Of a stretch of DNA of 64,000 bases, positions 15,507-24,831 are shown one piece after another; position 1 is the first letter of the stretch; each line of letters begins with the position of its first letter. The notes beneath the pieces are model-generated. The model was not told where the DNA came from, searched no databases, and saw only the letters and a list, made by a program, of their open reading frames with translations. The position numbers were made by a program, and so were the translations under genes. Where the stretch lies: assembly GCA_002839675.1 (NCBI GenBank), contig PGYM01000001.1:734683-798682 (forward strand), in the 5' to 3' direction. Source of the stretch: Methanomicrobiales archaeon HGW-Methanomicrobiales-1. GTDB taxonomy: Archaea; Halobacteriota; Methanomicrobia; Methanomicrobiales; Methanospirillaceae.

Positions 15507-16472
15507 ATGATTCACTTGTGGCAATCGGATTTATCGGTTACCGATATTGACCGGTTACAACAAAATGGTGATATACCGGCAATCATCCGGTTGCTCGGGC
15601 ATAAGGATTTCACTATCCAGTGGCATGCAGCTGATGCGCTGGGCACATTCGGGACAAAATCTACGCCACTTCTGATTGATGCCTTAAAATCATCTCTTGG
15701 AACAATCCGGCTTGGTGCGATCGAAGCGCTCAGTGTAATCCGGGATATACGAGCGGTTGAACCCCTCATTGAGGTACTGCATCACGATCCTATGAGCGAA
15801 GTGCAGTGGGCAGCGGTTCTTGCCCTTGGCAAAATTGGTTCTATGGAGGCGATACCTGAACTTGTCCGGTCTATGCAGGATGACAATCGCTATATCCGGT
15901 ACGGTGCTGCAGATGCACTGTTAAAAATGGACTGGCAGCCGGATAATGAGACAGATCGAATCTACCAGTTAATTGCCCTGCAGGACTGGGATGCAGTACG
16001 GGCATTGGGATCTGCTGCAACCGTTCCTCTCATGGATATTTTCCGGGATAAGGACCCGGCAACCCGCTCGGCGATTGTCTCAGTTCTTGGAGAGATCGGG
16101 GATACTTATTCCAAAACCGCCTGCCCTACAGCGCTGAGGGATCGGGATCCCACCGTGCGATGGAAAGCGGTACTGGCATCCATGAATTGCGGGGTTTCTT
16201 CCAGTAAGCTTCCTCTCATGCTTGCTGGACGTGATCGGATCGGTCCGAACCCGGCAGCAGCAGCACTCTTGAATTTCCTGTTCCTTGGTATCGGTTACAA
16301 TTACCTGGGCAAATGGTGGGGTTTTCCCGTTTTCATGGGGTACATGTCCCTGGTTGTTATGGCCCAACTGGCAGTCGGACCATTCCTTCCCTATCTTATC
16401 GCGTACCCGGTTACAGCAGTTTTTGCAGTACATACCTATTACCTGGCAGAGCGGATGTCCGATTCAGTGTGA
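15507..16472 (+). CDS. HEAT-repeat protein with C-terminal membrane hairpin, copy 1
   Basis: 321 residues from the ATG at 15507 (an ATG at 15498 is also possible). About residues 8-230 are tandem HEAT/PBS-lyase repeats of roughly 31 residues, with lines such as WHAADALGTFG, RLGAIEALSVIRD, VQWAAVLALGKIG and IRYGAADALLKM. A TM2-like membrane hairpin follows: NPAAAALLNFLFLGIGYNYLGKWWG and a further hydrophobic segment. The HEAT solenoid should face the cytoplasm as a protein-binding scaffold. The next gene is a paralogue, separated by eight bases. Confidence 0.85.
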   Translation: MIHLWQSDLSVTDIDRLQQNGDIPAIIRLLGHKDFTIQWHAADALGTFGTKSTPLLIDALKSSLGTIRLGAIEALSVIRDIRAVEPLIEVLHHDPMSEVQWAAVLALGKIGSMEAIPELVRSMQDDNRYIRYGAADALLKMDWQPDNETDRIYQLIALQDWDAVRALGSAATVPLMDIFRDKDPATRSAIVSVLGEIGDTYSKTACPTALRDRDPTVRWKAVLASMNCGVSSSKLPLMLAGRDRIGPNPAAAALLNFLFLGIGYNYLGKWWGFPVFMGYMSLVVMAQLAVGPFLPYLIAYPVTAVFAVHTYYLAERMSDSV

Positions 16473-16480
16473 GGATTCGT

Positions 16481-17446
16481 ATGATATTTTTAGATTGGTT
16501 CTTCAACAAAAAACCTGATACCGATCTCATCCTCCGGAAGCGGGATATCCCCGGTCTTATCCGGGTACTGTATTCCCGGAATCCAGAAATCCAGGCATCT
16601 GCGGTGCATGCACTGGGAAGTCTTGGATCTGGTGCTACAGAACCGCTTATCCTCGCGCTTCAGAAAAAGAACCGGAACCTCCGGTTAGGGGCAATAGGTG
16701 CTCTTGCTGAGATAAAGGATTCCCGGGCTGTCGCTTCGCTTATCAAAATGACCCGGGATCCCAGCAGCGAAATCCGCTGGCAGGCTGTAATTGCACTGGG
16801 GGAGATTGGTGATCCCGTTGCTTCTCCTGCAATTCTTGAAGCGCTCAGGGATACCGACAAGTATGTCCGGTACGGATCCGCAATCTCGCTCGTAAAAATT
16901 GGCCATAAACCCGCAGAAGAAATTGAATGGGCATGGTACTTTGCGGGAATGCAGGAATGGGAAAAATTAACGGAGCTCGACAGTCCGGCTTTACCCCCGC
17001 TGGAAAACCTTCTCCGGGATAAGGACAGTGAGGTTCGGATTAAGGCAGTAAAAACACTCGGTGAGATTGGCGACCGAAATGCCGGACCAGCACTTATCCG
17101 TTGCCTTGGCGATGAAAGCCGGCAGGTGCGCTGGGAAGCGGTACTTGCTTCTCAAAAATGCGGGGTTCCCCCGATGTACATGCCCCGGGGATTGTGCCAA
17201 CGGCCGCGCATGAAAAAGAATCCTTTGATTGCAGGATTTCTCAATTTCCTGCTGCCGGGTCTTGGGTATGGTTACATCGGCAAATGGTGGGGGATCATGA
17301 TCTTTCAGATCGATATCACCTTCACGGTATGGTTGTTCAAGGTCACTGGTGAAGCGAATACTTACGGAGTGCTGTTTCCTCTTTACCTGTTGTTGGGGAT
17401 CCATGCATGGTATATTACGAAGATAATGCCGGAGGAGCCGCCGTGA
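16481..17446 (+). CDS. HEAT-repeat protein with C-terminal membrane hairpin, copy 2
   Basis: The frame is open from 16313, but that part overlaps copy 1; ATG 16481 follows a GAGG site (16471) and gives a 321-residue protein, the same length as copy 1. HEAT lines include IQASAVHALGSLG, RLGAIGALAEIKDSRA, IRWQAVIALGEIGDP and VRYGSAISLVKIG. The C-terminus repeats the LNFLLPGLGYGYIGKWWG hairpin. The two genes clearly arose by tandem duplication and are probably one operon. Role unknown; a membrane-tethered scaffold is inferred. Confidence 0.87.
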   Translation: MIFLDWFFNKKPDTDLILRKRDIPGLIRVLYSRNPEIQASAVHALGSLGSGATEPLILALQKKNRNLRLGAIGALAEIKDSRAVASLIKMTRDPSSEIRWQAVIALGEIGDPVASPAILEALRDTDKYVRYGSAISLVKIGHKPAEEIEWAWYFAGMQEWEKLTELDSPALPPLENLLRDKDSEVRIKAVKTLGEIGDRNAGPALIRCLGDESRQVRWEAVLASQKCGVPPMYMPRGLCQRPRMKKNPLIAGFLNFLLPGLGYGYIGKWWGIMIFQIDITFTVWLFKVTGEANTYGVLFPLYLLLGIHAWYITKIMPEEPP

Positions 17447-17677
17447 GGATTATATGGCATAAAAATGAAAGCAGACTGTTTTTACGTTGTATTTAGTATA
17501 TTCTGACCGATTTTTTCTTTAAAAAAATTGTTTTTGAATTTGGGATTTTTTAGCAGATTTGATTAGCAAACATTTATTTCATAAGAATATAATCGATTAA
17601 ATATTTACCATAGAATCTTTAGGTGGCACTTAAGGAATCTTGTACATTTTATGAATTGCTGGTGAAATCAGAAAAGA

Positions 17678-19333
17678 ATGTCGGATTCGTTGTCGGTTAT
17701 AAAAACGGATAATGGATCAACCGGTGGACAACAAAAGGTGTATGAAATGGTGAAGAATGACAAAAGGATACAGAAAGGTAACGAGTGGGAAAAGAAACCT
17801 GTGATCCCGGGGAATAAAAGTGAGATGTCAAAAATTGGGGAAAAAAAGAAACATCCTCAACTTGTTGGGGAAAGGAATCCCTTCGCAGTATATCGGATAA
17901 TTCATAATATACATCCGATCCATCATACCAAAAGTGGTCCTCTCTCTCATCTTGATCCCGTTGTTAAACTGTTTTCCGAAATGACTTTCGAAGAAGTACG
18001 AAATTGTTTAACAGGATTAGCGAACAGCGATTTGACCTACGATCAGTTGTTTGATCCGCGGTGGGGATCATGCCTGTTTTGCCAGAAAACGATTGACGCC
18101 GTGAGAATGAAGCATATTCACGTTGAAGCAAACCCGGATACTATTGTTCCTGACCAGAAATCCAAGTCCTCATCGGAAACATATTCTACTAATGCATTGG
18201 TCGGTGGACCTCCCGATTATCTGAAGTGTACTCAAAATCTTGCCAATGCAACCTGGGAATTAAAAGATCGAACGAAACCTAATGACCCCGCCTCTTTACC
18301 CTGGAACTGGATGACCCCGATACCCAATCCCATATATTATGATTGTTTAGCCATGATACCACCCTGGTATGGAGATCCGTACCAGGGAGATGTTCTTGAT
18401 TGTTACCTGCTCGCGGCGCTCTCATCCATTGCATGGTACTATGCAGCAAATAAGCCAGTTACCAAAAATAAAATTGACGCTGATCCAACCATGGCGATCA
18501 AATTTTTAAAAACGGATAACACTCCTATCCAAGTCGTCAGTAACCAGGTTTTGGGAACGGTCGTGACTGATTACAGTCTTCCTTTAGATCCCCAGTCCTT
18601 ACCGGTGGGGGCGAAAACGAAAACCGGGGTAAGCTGGGTACCGTTTTATGAAAAGGCTTTTACACGATATCTGGAAACAATTGGGACGATCGTTCCACCA
18701 TCAGATCCGTACCATCCTGATATCTGCAGAATCCCCTGCGGTGATGCCGGGGAAACTCTGCGGGCTCTTATGAATAGAAACACCAATTATCTCAAAATAC
18801 ACGATATGAAAGGAAAACCAATAGGATCAGATGAACGTGATCCGATAAAGGTCTGGACAAAACTCAAGGGCATTTGTGAGACTCTGACGATTTCGAAAAC
18901 CGCTCAATGGAATGCATGGAAAGCCAAATATCCGGCCGTTGCCTGGACTAACTGTACTCGTGATCCGGATCTGTATCAGGATCCACCTCCCCATCCGGAT
19001 TGTGCAGCACCTCATGGTTCTGGGGTAGAATATGTGAGTGATCCTATCACTGCAAGTCATGCATATTCCCTGATGGGGCTTCATATGCTCAACTCAGTTC
19101 AATATGTCATATTCAGGGACCCGTGGGGCGAAAGCTATGGCTACGACCCGGAGCAGACAGCGTATTCTCTTTCACCGGGTCCGCTTATTTTTTACTCTAT
19201 TTTGGATACCGCGGGAGTACGATACTCCCCGACTATCTTTGATGGCCAGCAGCGCCCATTAAACGGTGTTTTTGCATTGAAAATTGAGGATTTTGTTAAA
19301 TTTTTCGCTGCTTTCAGCTGGGTGATAACTTAA
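17678..19333 (+). CDS. Calpain-like cysteine peptidase (papain-fold)
   Basis: 551 residues, no signal peptide. The first 200 residues are Lys-rich and of no known family. The catalytic part begins at about residue 225: GDPYQGDVLDCYLLAALSSI matches the calpain (family C2) block around the active-site Cys, here Cys242. A His in SHAYSLMGL is at residue 461 and the RDPWGES block follows. In calpains that block is N-P-W-G with a catalytic Asn; here it is Asp481. The long gap between Cys and His (219 residues) contains extra segments. A multi-exon eukaryote-like origin is not implied; prokaryotic calpain-like peptidases are known. Substrate unknown. Lower GC than its neighbours suggests recent gain. 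Confidence 0.75.
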   Translation: MSDSLSVIKTDNGSTGGQQKVYEMVKNDKRIQKGNEWEKKPVIPGNKSEMSKIGEKKKHPQLVGERNPFAVYRIIHNIHPIHHTKSGPLSHLDPVVKLFSEMTFEEVRNCLTGLANSDLTYDQLFDPRWGSCLFCQKTIDAVRMKHIHVEANPDTIVPDQKSKSSSETYSTNALVGGPPDYLKCTQNLANATWELKDRTKPNDPASLPWNWMTPIPNPIYYDCLAMIPPWYGDPYQGDVLDCYLLAALSSIAWYYAANKPVTKNKIDADPTMAIKFLKTDNTPIQVVSNQVLGTVVTDYSLPLDPQSLPVGAKTKTGVSWVPFYEKAFTRYLETIGTIVPPSDPYHPDICRIPCGDAGETLRALMNRNTNYLKIHDMKGKPIGSDERDPIKVWTKLKGICETLTISKTAQWNAWKAKYPAVAWTNCTRDPDLYQDPPPHPDCAAPHGSGVEYVSDPITASHAYSLMGLHMLNSVQYVIFRDPWGESYGYDPEQTAYSLSPGPLIFYSILDTAGVRYSPTIFDGQQRPLNGVFALKIEDFVKFFAAFSWVIT

Positions 19334-19359
19334 ATCGGCTTTGAAAAGGTCTGGTAATA

Positions 19360-22300
19360 ATGTATAAAAAAACGAACAGAAAAAAATCTGCTTTCAGTTT
19401 TTTTATTATTATCGTCTTAATCCTGATTTTTTCTCTGTTGACCGGTACGGCACAGGCTGGAACAGAAACTCTCATAACAACTAATACCAGCGCATCTTCC
19501 GAGACCTTTCCGGCAATTTCGGGTAACTGGATTGTATGGACAGATTCCCGAAATGAAGATACATTCGGATCACGTGATATTTACGCATATAATGTCGTCA
19601 CCGGGGATGAACGTCGAGTCACTCCTCCCGGATCTATTGCGGATCACCCCTCGATTTCTGGAAACACGATTGTGTGGGATGATTTCAGAAGCGAGGATTT
19701 TGATATTTATGCTTATAATATCGACACTGGTATTGAAACGCAGGTAACGAATAACCCAGATAATCAGGATTACCCTGCCATTGACGGGAACCTCGTAGTA
19801 TGGCAGGATAACCGGATTGGCGATTCTGATATTTACTTGTTTGATCTCTCCGTGGGCATTGAACAACTGCTGACTCTTGATACAGCAGGGTCTGACCAGA
19901 CGATTCCGGCTATCTCGGGTAATTACGTTGTGTGGCAGGATGAACGTAATGGGGATCCTGATATTTATCTTTTAGATCTCACTGGGAGGATCGAACATCT
20001 CTTGACTCCGGATACAATCGGATCTTCCCAGACCTCTCCGGCAATATCGGGAAATCATGTTGTGTGGCAGGATGACCGGAATAACCCCAACGTGGACATT
20101 TACGTCAATGACACCACTTCATGGAATAAAGATAAAGTCAATGATGTGCCAGGTGTCTCGGAAAAGGTATTGCCGTCCATATCAGGAAGTAATGTTGTCT
20201 GGATAGACACTGGGAATCCAGATATTTATCTCAAGAATCTGACCAGTGGTTCCGATACCCGGATTACCAATGACCTTGCTCTTCTTTCCACTGGAGATGG
20301 TGGCCCGAAGATTTCCGGTAATCGGATCGTCTGGACTGACATGAGGAATGGCAATAATGACATCTATATGTATACAATAGGTCCGGACCAGACCTGCCCG
20401 GTGGCCGATTTCAGTATGTCCGCACAGAGCGGGACCATACCATTCAGTGTCAGTTTCTCAGACAAATCATTGCCAGCCACCGTTTCTTATCGTAAATGGG
20501 AGTTCGGTGATGGGAACATCTCAACTGACCAAAACCCCAGTTTTACGTATAATATCCCTGGAAACTACGATGTCAGGCTCACCATAAACAACGAGTATTG
20601 CCGGGATGAAACGCCTGTTTCCAATATGCACAAGATCAGTGTCGGCTCAGCTCCGGTTGCATCATTTACTACGAATGTAACTTCAGGCATGGTTCCTTTA
20701 CCGGTGAAATTTACCGATACGTCCGTTGCAGCAACAGCATGGAACTGGTCTTTTGGGGATGGAACCTATTCCACGCTGCCAATTGTGGAGCATATTTTTA
20801 CCGATGGGGGGACGTACACCGTTGTTCTCAACTCCAGCAATACCTATGGCTATTCCCATGCACAGACAACCATACAAGCGCTGACCGGTGCAAACGTGAA
20901 TGCCGATACCATGATTGATGGAATAACAATCTCCACTCCGTTTGGTTCACCATTCCTGACCTATGACATAACGAAGCTTATCGGGCCCGTCAACAGTGGT
21001 ACTACCCTCATCAGCACATCCCCGCCTCTGCTGGATCATGGATGGCAGAACATCACTTTCATCTCCAATGATGGTATCGGATTCAAACTTGATGGCACAT
21101 TAATAATGGGCAATATCTCAAGCGTGATACTCTTGATCAAGGAAATAAATCCTGTCGGCTTTTCAACTTCCACTGGTATCATGAGTTCGATTAATTATAG
21201 TGTCACGCTACCATCATATCCGACCGGTGCAACACTGAATACTCAAGTATGGGAGGGAGATACTTCCGACGACAGGAATGCATTCAATACTATCGCCAGC
21301 CGCGCCGGATATTCCTATATATGGGGTATTGCCTATACCACAAAAATCACAAAAACCAATTTCCCTGCCGGAGGAACAGCAAAACTCCATATGAGTGTAA
21401 ACTCAACGTGGGTTGACAGACTTAACGGCCGGGCCCATACATACGTAGAGAGAATATCTGATGACAGGTCAACCGGAGAAGTCCTTCAGAGCAGATTCCT
21501 CTACAATGATTCTGCAACAAATCTAGACTATTTCGAGATTGATTCCCCGCATGGATTTTCAACGTTCGGTTTATCCCAGCTCTCCGGCTCCGGCAACCCG
21601 CTCCAGCTCATCACCCTATCCGTTGTAAGCCACGTAAGCCAACAAGATAACTCAGGAGGTAGTGATTCTCCCGGTACCGTTGCAGGCCCCGGCAAAGCAC
21701 CAGCTATGGTTCAAAATGCAAACCCCCCCCAGGCCCAGCTCGCACCTCCCGATATTGGAAAAACGGAGAAAATTTACGCCAACGCAAATGGAGTGGTCAC
21801 CCAGGCAACGCTTCTCCAGTCAACAGATCAGCGTGCTCAACTTGCCATTGGCACCGGGGTTGTGGCAAAAGACAGTACCGGCTCGCCTCTTGCTTCAGTT
21901 ACCTTAACAGCACTTCCGCCAGAAAGTTTACCCCCGGTCCCGTCATCTTCAATCTATACTTTTGCCGGCATGGCATACGATCTCGGGCCTGATGATGCAA
22001 CATTTTCACCCGCAATTTCACTTTCATTTGCTTACCCCCCAAATGCACAGTGGGGGCAGGAATTCACCGTAAAAACATTTGATCCCCAATCAGGTACCTG
22101 GCAGGATCTCATCACTACGTATGACGCAAGTACCGGAAAGATAACAGCACTAATTGATCACTTCTGTTGCGTTGCCCTGTTTGCAAAACCCATTACCTCT
22201 GTCACACCGGTTCCCAAGGCAATTACAGCCGTTCAGATGAAGGCCCCCCTTGAAACTCCGGCACCGCCCCCCCCAGGTACGGCTCTGAATTTTTTTATCG

Positions 22301-22419
22301 GTATGATGGCATGGGTGACAGATCTGGTGATTAAAAACGTGTATATTCTTGCAATAGTCATAATCCTGGGAATTGCATATTTTGTAAAAAAGCGGAGATA
22401 TCCCGGTTCCGGATTATAA
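19360..22419 (+). CDS. Large surface protein: seven-bladed propeller, two PKD domains, C-terminal anchor
   Basis: 1019 residues. Signal peptide 1-34. Residues about 45-345 hold seven repeats of the form PxISGNxVVWxDxRNGDxDIYxYD, the TolB/WD40-like type, so a closed seven-bladed propeller is likely. PKD domain 1 (about 350-430, WEFGDGNISTDQNPSFTY) and PKD domain 2 (about 431-510, WNWSFGDGTYSTLP) follow. A long beta-rich region rich in Thr/Ser comes next, then a Pro-rich spacer, and a transmembrane helix near 987-1008 followed by KKRRYPG. It is displayed on the cell surface, anchored at the C-terminus. A role in adhesion or cell-cell contact is inferred. It starts 26 bases after the peptidase gene, so the two may be one operon. 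Confidence 0.88.
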   Translation: MYKKTNRKKSAFSFFIIIVLILIFSLLTGTAQAGTETLITTNTSASSETFPAISGNWIVWTDSRNEDTFGSRDIYAYNVVTGDERRVTPPGSIADHPSISGNTIVWDDFRSEDFDIYAYNIDTGIETQVTNNPDNQDYPAIDGNLVVWQDNRIGDSDIYLFDLSVGIEQLLTLDTAGSDQTIPAISGNYVVWQDERNGDPDIYLLDLTGRIEHLLTPDTIGSSQTSPAISGNHVVWQDDRNNPNVDIYVNDTTSWNKDKVNDVPGVSEKVLPSISGSNVVWIDTGNPDIYLKNLTSGSDTRITNDLALLSTGDGGPKISGNRIVWTDMRNGNNDIYMYTIGPDQTCPVADFSMSAQSGTIPFSVSFSDKSLPATVSYRKWEFGDGNISTDQNPSFTYNIPGNYDVRLTINNEYCRDETPVSNMHKISVGSAPVASFTTNVTSGMVPLPVKFTDTSVAATAWNWSFGDGTYSTLPIVEHIFTDGGTYTVVLNSSNTYGYSHAQTTIQALTGANVNADTMIDGITISTPFGSPFLTYDITKLIGPVNSGTTLISTSPPLLDHGWQNITFISNDGIGFKLDGTLIMGNISSVILLIKEINPVGFSTSTGIMSSINYSVTLPSYPTGATLNTQVWEGDTSDDRNAFNTIASRAGYSYIWGIAYTTKITKTNFPAGGTAKLHMSVNSTWVDRLNGRAHTYVERISDDRSTGEVLQSRFLYNDSATNLDYFEIDSPHGFSTFGLSQLSGSGNPLQLITLSVVSHVSQQDNSGGSDSPGTVAGPGKAPAMVQNANPPQAQLAPPDIGKTEKIYANANGVVTQATLLQSTDQRAQLAIGTGVVAKDSTGSPLASVTLTALPPESLPPVPSSSIYTFAGMAYDLGPDDATFSPAISLSFAYPPNAQWGQEFTVKTFDPQSGTWQDLITTYDASTGKITALIDHFCCVALFAKPITSVTPVPKAITAVQMKAPLETPAPPPPGTALNFFIGMMAWVTDLVIKNVYILAIVIILGIAYFVKKRRYPGSGL

Positions 22420-22695
22420 TTTTTTATAACCATCTCTCCGGGCCACACTATGGCAGAAAACGAGGTATAGAAATTCCTGTTAGATTGCAATCCGTGTCTG
22501 TTGTCTTAACTTTTCAGTAGTGAATGAGACTGGTTGTTTTTCGCGGGAAAAATAATTTTTTAAGATACGTCTGCATCGCATTTTCACGAGTAGATTAATT
22601 CATCGAACATTCCGGGAAATAAATAGACAATGCTGTGTCATAAATATAAGGCGGAACCGTTTTTTTTAATTAATATTCGGGCGAAATAATCTACC
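22420..22695. other. AT-rich intergenic region
   Basis: 276 bases between two surface-protein genes with T-runs near 22663-22668 and an AT-rich segment before 22696 that probably contains the lipoprotein promoter. No gene seen. Confidence 0.4.
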
Positions 22696-23766
22696 ATGAA
22701 ACGGATATCAGGTCTAGTCATTGTCATTCTGGTTCTTCTTTTCGCAGCTGTACTGATTGCCGGCTGCACGGATTCCACTCCCGCAACAACTCCTTCTGTA
22801 CAACCCTCCCCGACAACAACCCCAGAGACCACAGCTCTCTACATTGCAGGTGATATTGTCAGTCCAAAATCTGGAGCAGAAACAGGGTGGCTCATTCTAA
22901 AATATGATTCAGGGACTGATTCCTACGAAAGGGCCTTTATCTACAGAAATACTGATGGAAGCTGGGGCTACCGCGTTAATGCATTGACAGAGACCCTTAC
23001 CCGACCGATCCTCGAAAAAGTCAACGCGGTTAAAGTAACTCATGTTGATCCGTCCCAGGTACCTCTGAAGCAACCTGCCGTTACCACATCGATAATGACG
23101 GCTGCCATAACCCCCAGTACGGGTACGGCAACTACACCGGCAGTAACAGCAACCACCAGTACAATCGCACCCAAGATAAAGGGGATCGCTCCTGAGAACG
23201 GTTATGTGGGGACATCGGTCTCAATCACCGATATTCTGGGTGATGGATTCCAGAGCGGTGCCACTGTCAAGCTAGTACGGTCCGATGGCTCGAATATCTC
23301 TGCGACAAATGTAAATGTCTTTTCTCCTGCACATATCTCGTGTACGTTTTCCCTTCCATCGGATGCCGTAATTGGTGTCTGGGATATTATTGTTAGTAAC
23401 CCGGATGGGCAGTCATCCCGGTACAGCAATGGCTTCACGGTTCGTGTTAATCCTTCAGTGACCGCAACAACAACCACCTCATCAACAGGAGGTATCGATA
23501 TTACTTCCATAAATCCTGCATCCACTTATTCGAATTATCCAGCGGTAACGATATTCGGGTCCAATTTCAAGAATAACATTGCCTGCAAGCTGACCCGGAG
23601 TGGGAATGCTGATATTACTGCATCGTATGTATCACGAACCAGTGAGACACAAATGCAATGCTACTTCCCGATACCCACAGGGTCTTTCGGTACATGGAAC
23701 CTTGTTCTGACAAACACTGATGGCACGACAGGTACATTGACCAATAGTTTCTCAATAAATATCTAA
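22696..23766 (+). CDS. Lipoprotein with two IPT/TIG domains
   Basis: 356 residues. Signal peptide with lipobox IAGC, acceptor Cys24. A Thr/Pro-rich spacer, then a small domain (about 45-115) with GWLILKYDSGTDSYERAFIYRN. Another Thr-rich linker leads to two immunoglobulin-like IPT/TIG domains (about 155-250 and 268-356), each opening with an I..I.P..GY/TYSN pattern and ending in a WDIIVSNPDGQSS / WNLVLTNTDGTTG block. It is lipid-anchored outside the cell, and its linkers are typical of wall-spanning archaeal proteins. It belongs with the surface proteins just upstream. Confidence 0.82.
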   Translation: MKRISGLVIVILVLLFAAVLIAGCTDSTPATTPSVQPSPTTTPETTALYIAGDIVSPKSGAETGWLILKYDSGTDSYERAFIYRNTDGSWGYRVNALTETLTRPILEKVNAVKVTHVDPSQVPLKQPAVTTSIMTAAITPSTGTATTPAVTATTSTIAPKIKGIAPENGYVGTSVSITDILGDGFQSGATVKLVRSDGSNISATNVNVFSPAHISCTFSLPSDAVIGVWDIIVSNPDGQSSRYSNGFTVRVNPSVTATTTTSSTGGIDITSINPASTYSNYPAVTIFGSNFKNNIACKLTRSGNADITASYVSRTSETQMQCYFPIPTGSFGTWNLVLTNTDGTTGTLTNSFSINI

Positions 23767-23805
23767 ATCACGTTTTTCCTTTTTTAAAAAATTGGAATTC
23801 GAATA

Positions 23806-24831
23806 TTATGCAAGCTTGTAGCGGAGCAGAGCCGCAATCCCGCCCAATGCAACAAGGCGTTCGCCGGGTTCGAACGAGGATGAGAGAACAACAACGGTCG
23901 CCCGCATTGCCTCTGCGCTCTCAATGAGGGCCATGGTTGCCGGATCCCGGAGCAATGTATCAGCGACCAGCACCTGCTCAACAGCGCCGTACCCGATGGC
24001 ATCCTGCACTTCCTGCCGCCCATAGGCAACTGCCCCGTCCTGCGCGATACGGCAGAGCACCTCATCCATAAATTTTACCTCGCGGGAGAGCTGGAGATCA
24101 TCGATCAGTTTTTCCAGCGCACCCTTGCCAATTATTTCCTGGACCGCACCCCGCCCGATGCGGCGTGTTTCGACATTGATCGCTTTCTCGGCAACCGGGT
24201 TGCCCCTGTTCCGGGTAAATTTTATGAAATCGTCCTTTATAAATCCCGGGCCGGCGATAATTAACGGCCCGTCGATTGCGGTAAGGGGGGCAAGTACCTG
24301 TTCAAAAAATGCGGGACGATTATCCGATTCTCCACCTTTACCACTACCGGCTAAAAAGGTTACAACACTCTCCGGGCCGTATTGCCGGAGCCGGAAGAGT
24401 TCAGCTTCGCCTTCTTCGATTGTGAGGATATGGATCAGGCTGAATGCCGATGATTTCACGGCCCGTTCAATACGTTCGAGCTCATGGGGGCGCCACTGTT
24501 TGATGACCGAGATCTCAAAACCCGTCTCAACATTGATGGTGTGATACGCGCCTATGTCAATCCCGTGTTCAATTATCCCGCTGAGCCGGAGCCGGATACC
24601 GTGTTCCGAGAACTCCACCCGCTCGATCCGGACTCCCAGCCGAACCGGCCGTTTTTCCACCTTTTCCGGCCGAAGTTTATCACTTGCTGTATCAACGCTC
24701 CGGAACGTGGTAGCAAAGACGAGATCTCCGGGTGATACAAGGTGCTGGAGGTGCCAGAGATCGTCCACACTTTCCGGAAACAGTCGGATTTCGCCATTAT
24801 TTCCTTTCAGGTCCCCACAATCAGCCTTCAT
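23806..24831 (-). CDS. pelA: Pelota (Dom34) ribosome rescue factor
   Basis: 341 residues of the eRF1-like rescue factor. The N-terminal Sm-fold domain 1 has DDLWHLQHLVSPGDLVFATTFR. The central domain has LLIIAGPGFIKDDF-like sequence. The C-terminal domain has LLRDPATMALIESAEAMRATVVVLSSSFEPGERL. Pelota enters the A site of stalled ribosomes with an aEF1alpha partner and, with ABCE1, splits the subunits. It lacks the GGQ peptide-release motif of aRF1. It overlaps the upstream RqcH gene by 11 bases, so both should be translated from one mRNA. ABCE1 is 2.3 kb away on the other strand. Confidence 0.95.
   Translation of the reverse strand: MKADCGDLKGNNGEIRLFPESVDDLWHLQHLVSPGDLVFATTFRSVDTASDKLRPEKVEKRPVRLGVRIERVEFSEHGIRLRLSGIIEHGIDIGAYHTINVETGFEISVIKQWRPHELERIERAVKSSAFSLIHILTIEEGEAELFRLRQYGPESVVTFLAGSGKGGESDNRPAFFEQVLAPLTAIDGPLIIAGPGFIKDDFIKFTRNRGNPVAEKAINVETRRIGRGAVQEIIGKGALEKLIDDLQLSREVKFMDEVLCRIAQDGAVAYGRQEVQDAIGYGAVEQVLVADTLLRDPATMALIESAEAMRATVVVLSSSFEPGERLVALGGIAALLRYKLA

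Noticed and set aside
16313-16480. N-terminal extension of the second HEAT protein
   Set aside because: Lies inside the first HEAT gene in another frame; a ribosome site and ATG at 16481 give a product equal in length to its paralogue.
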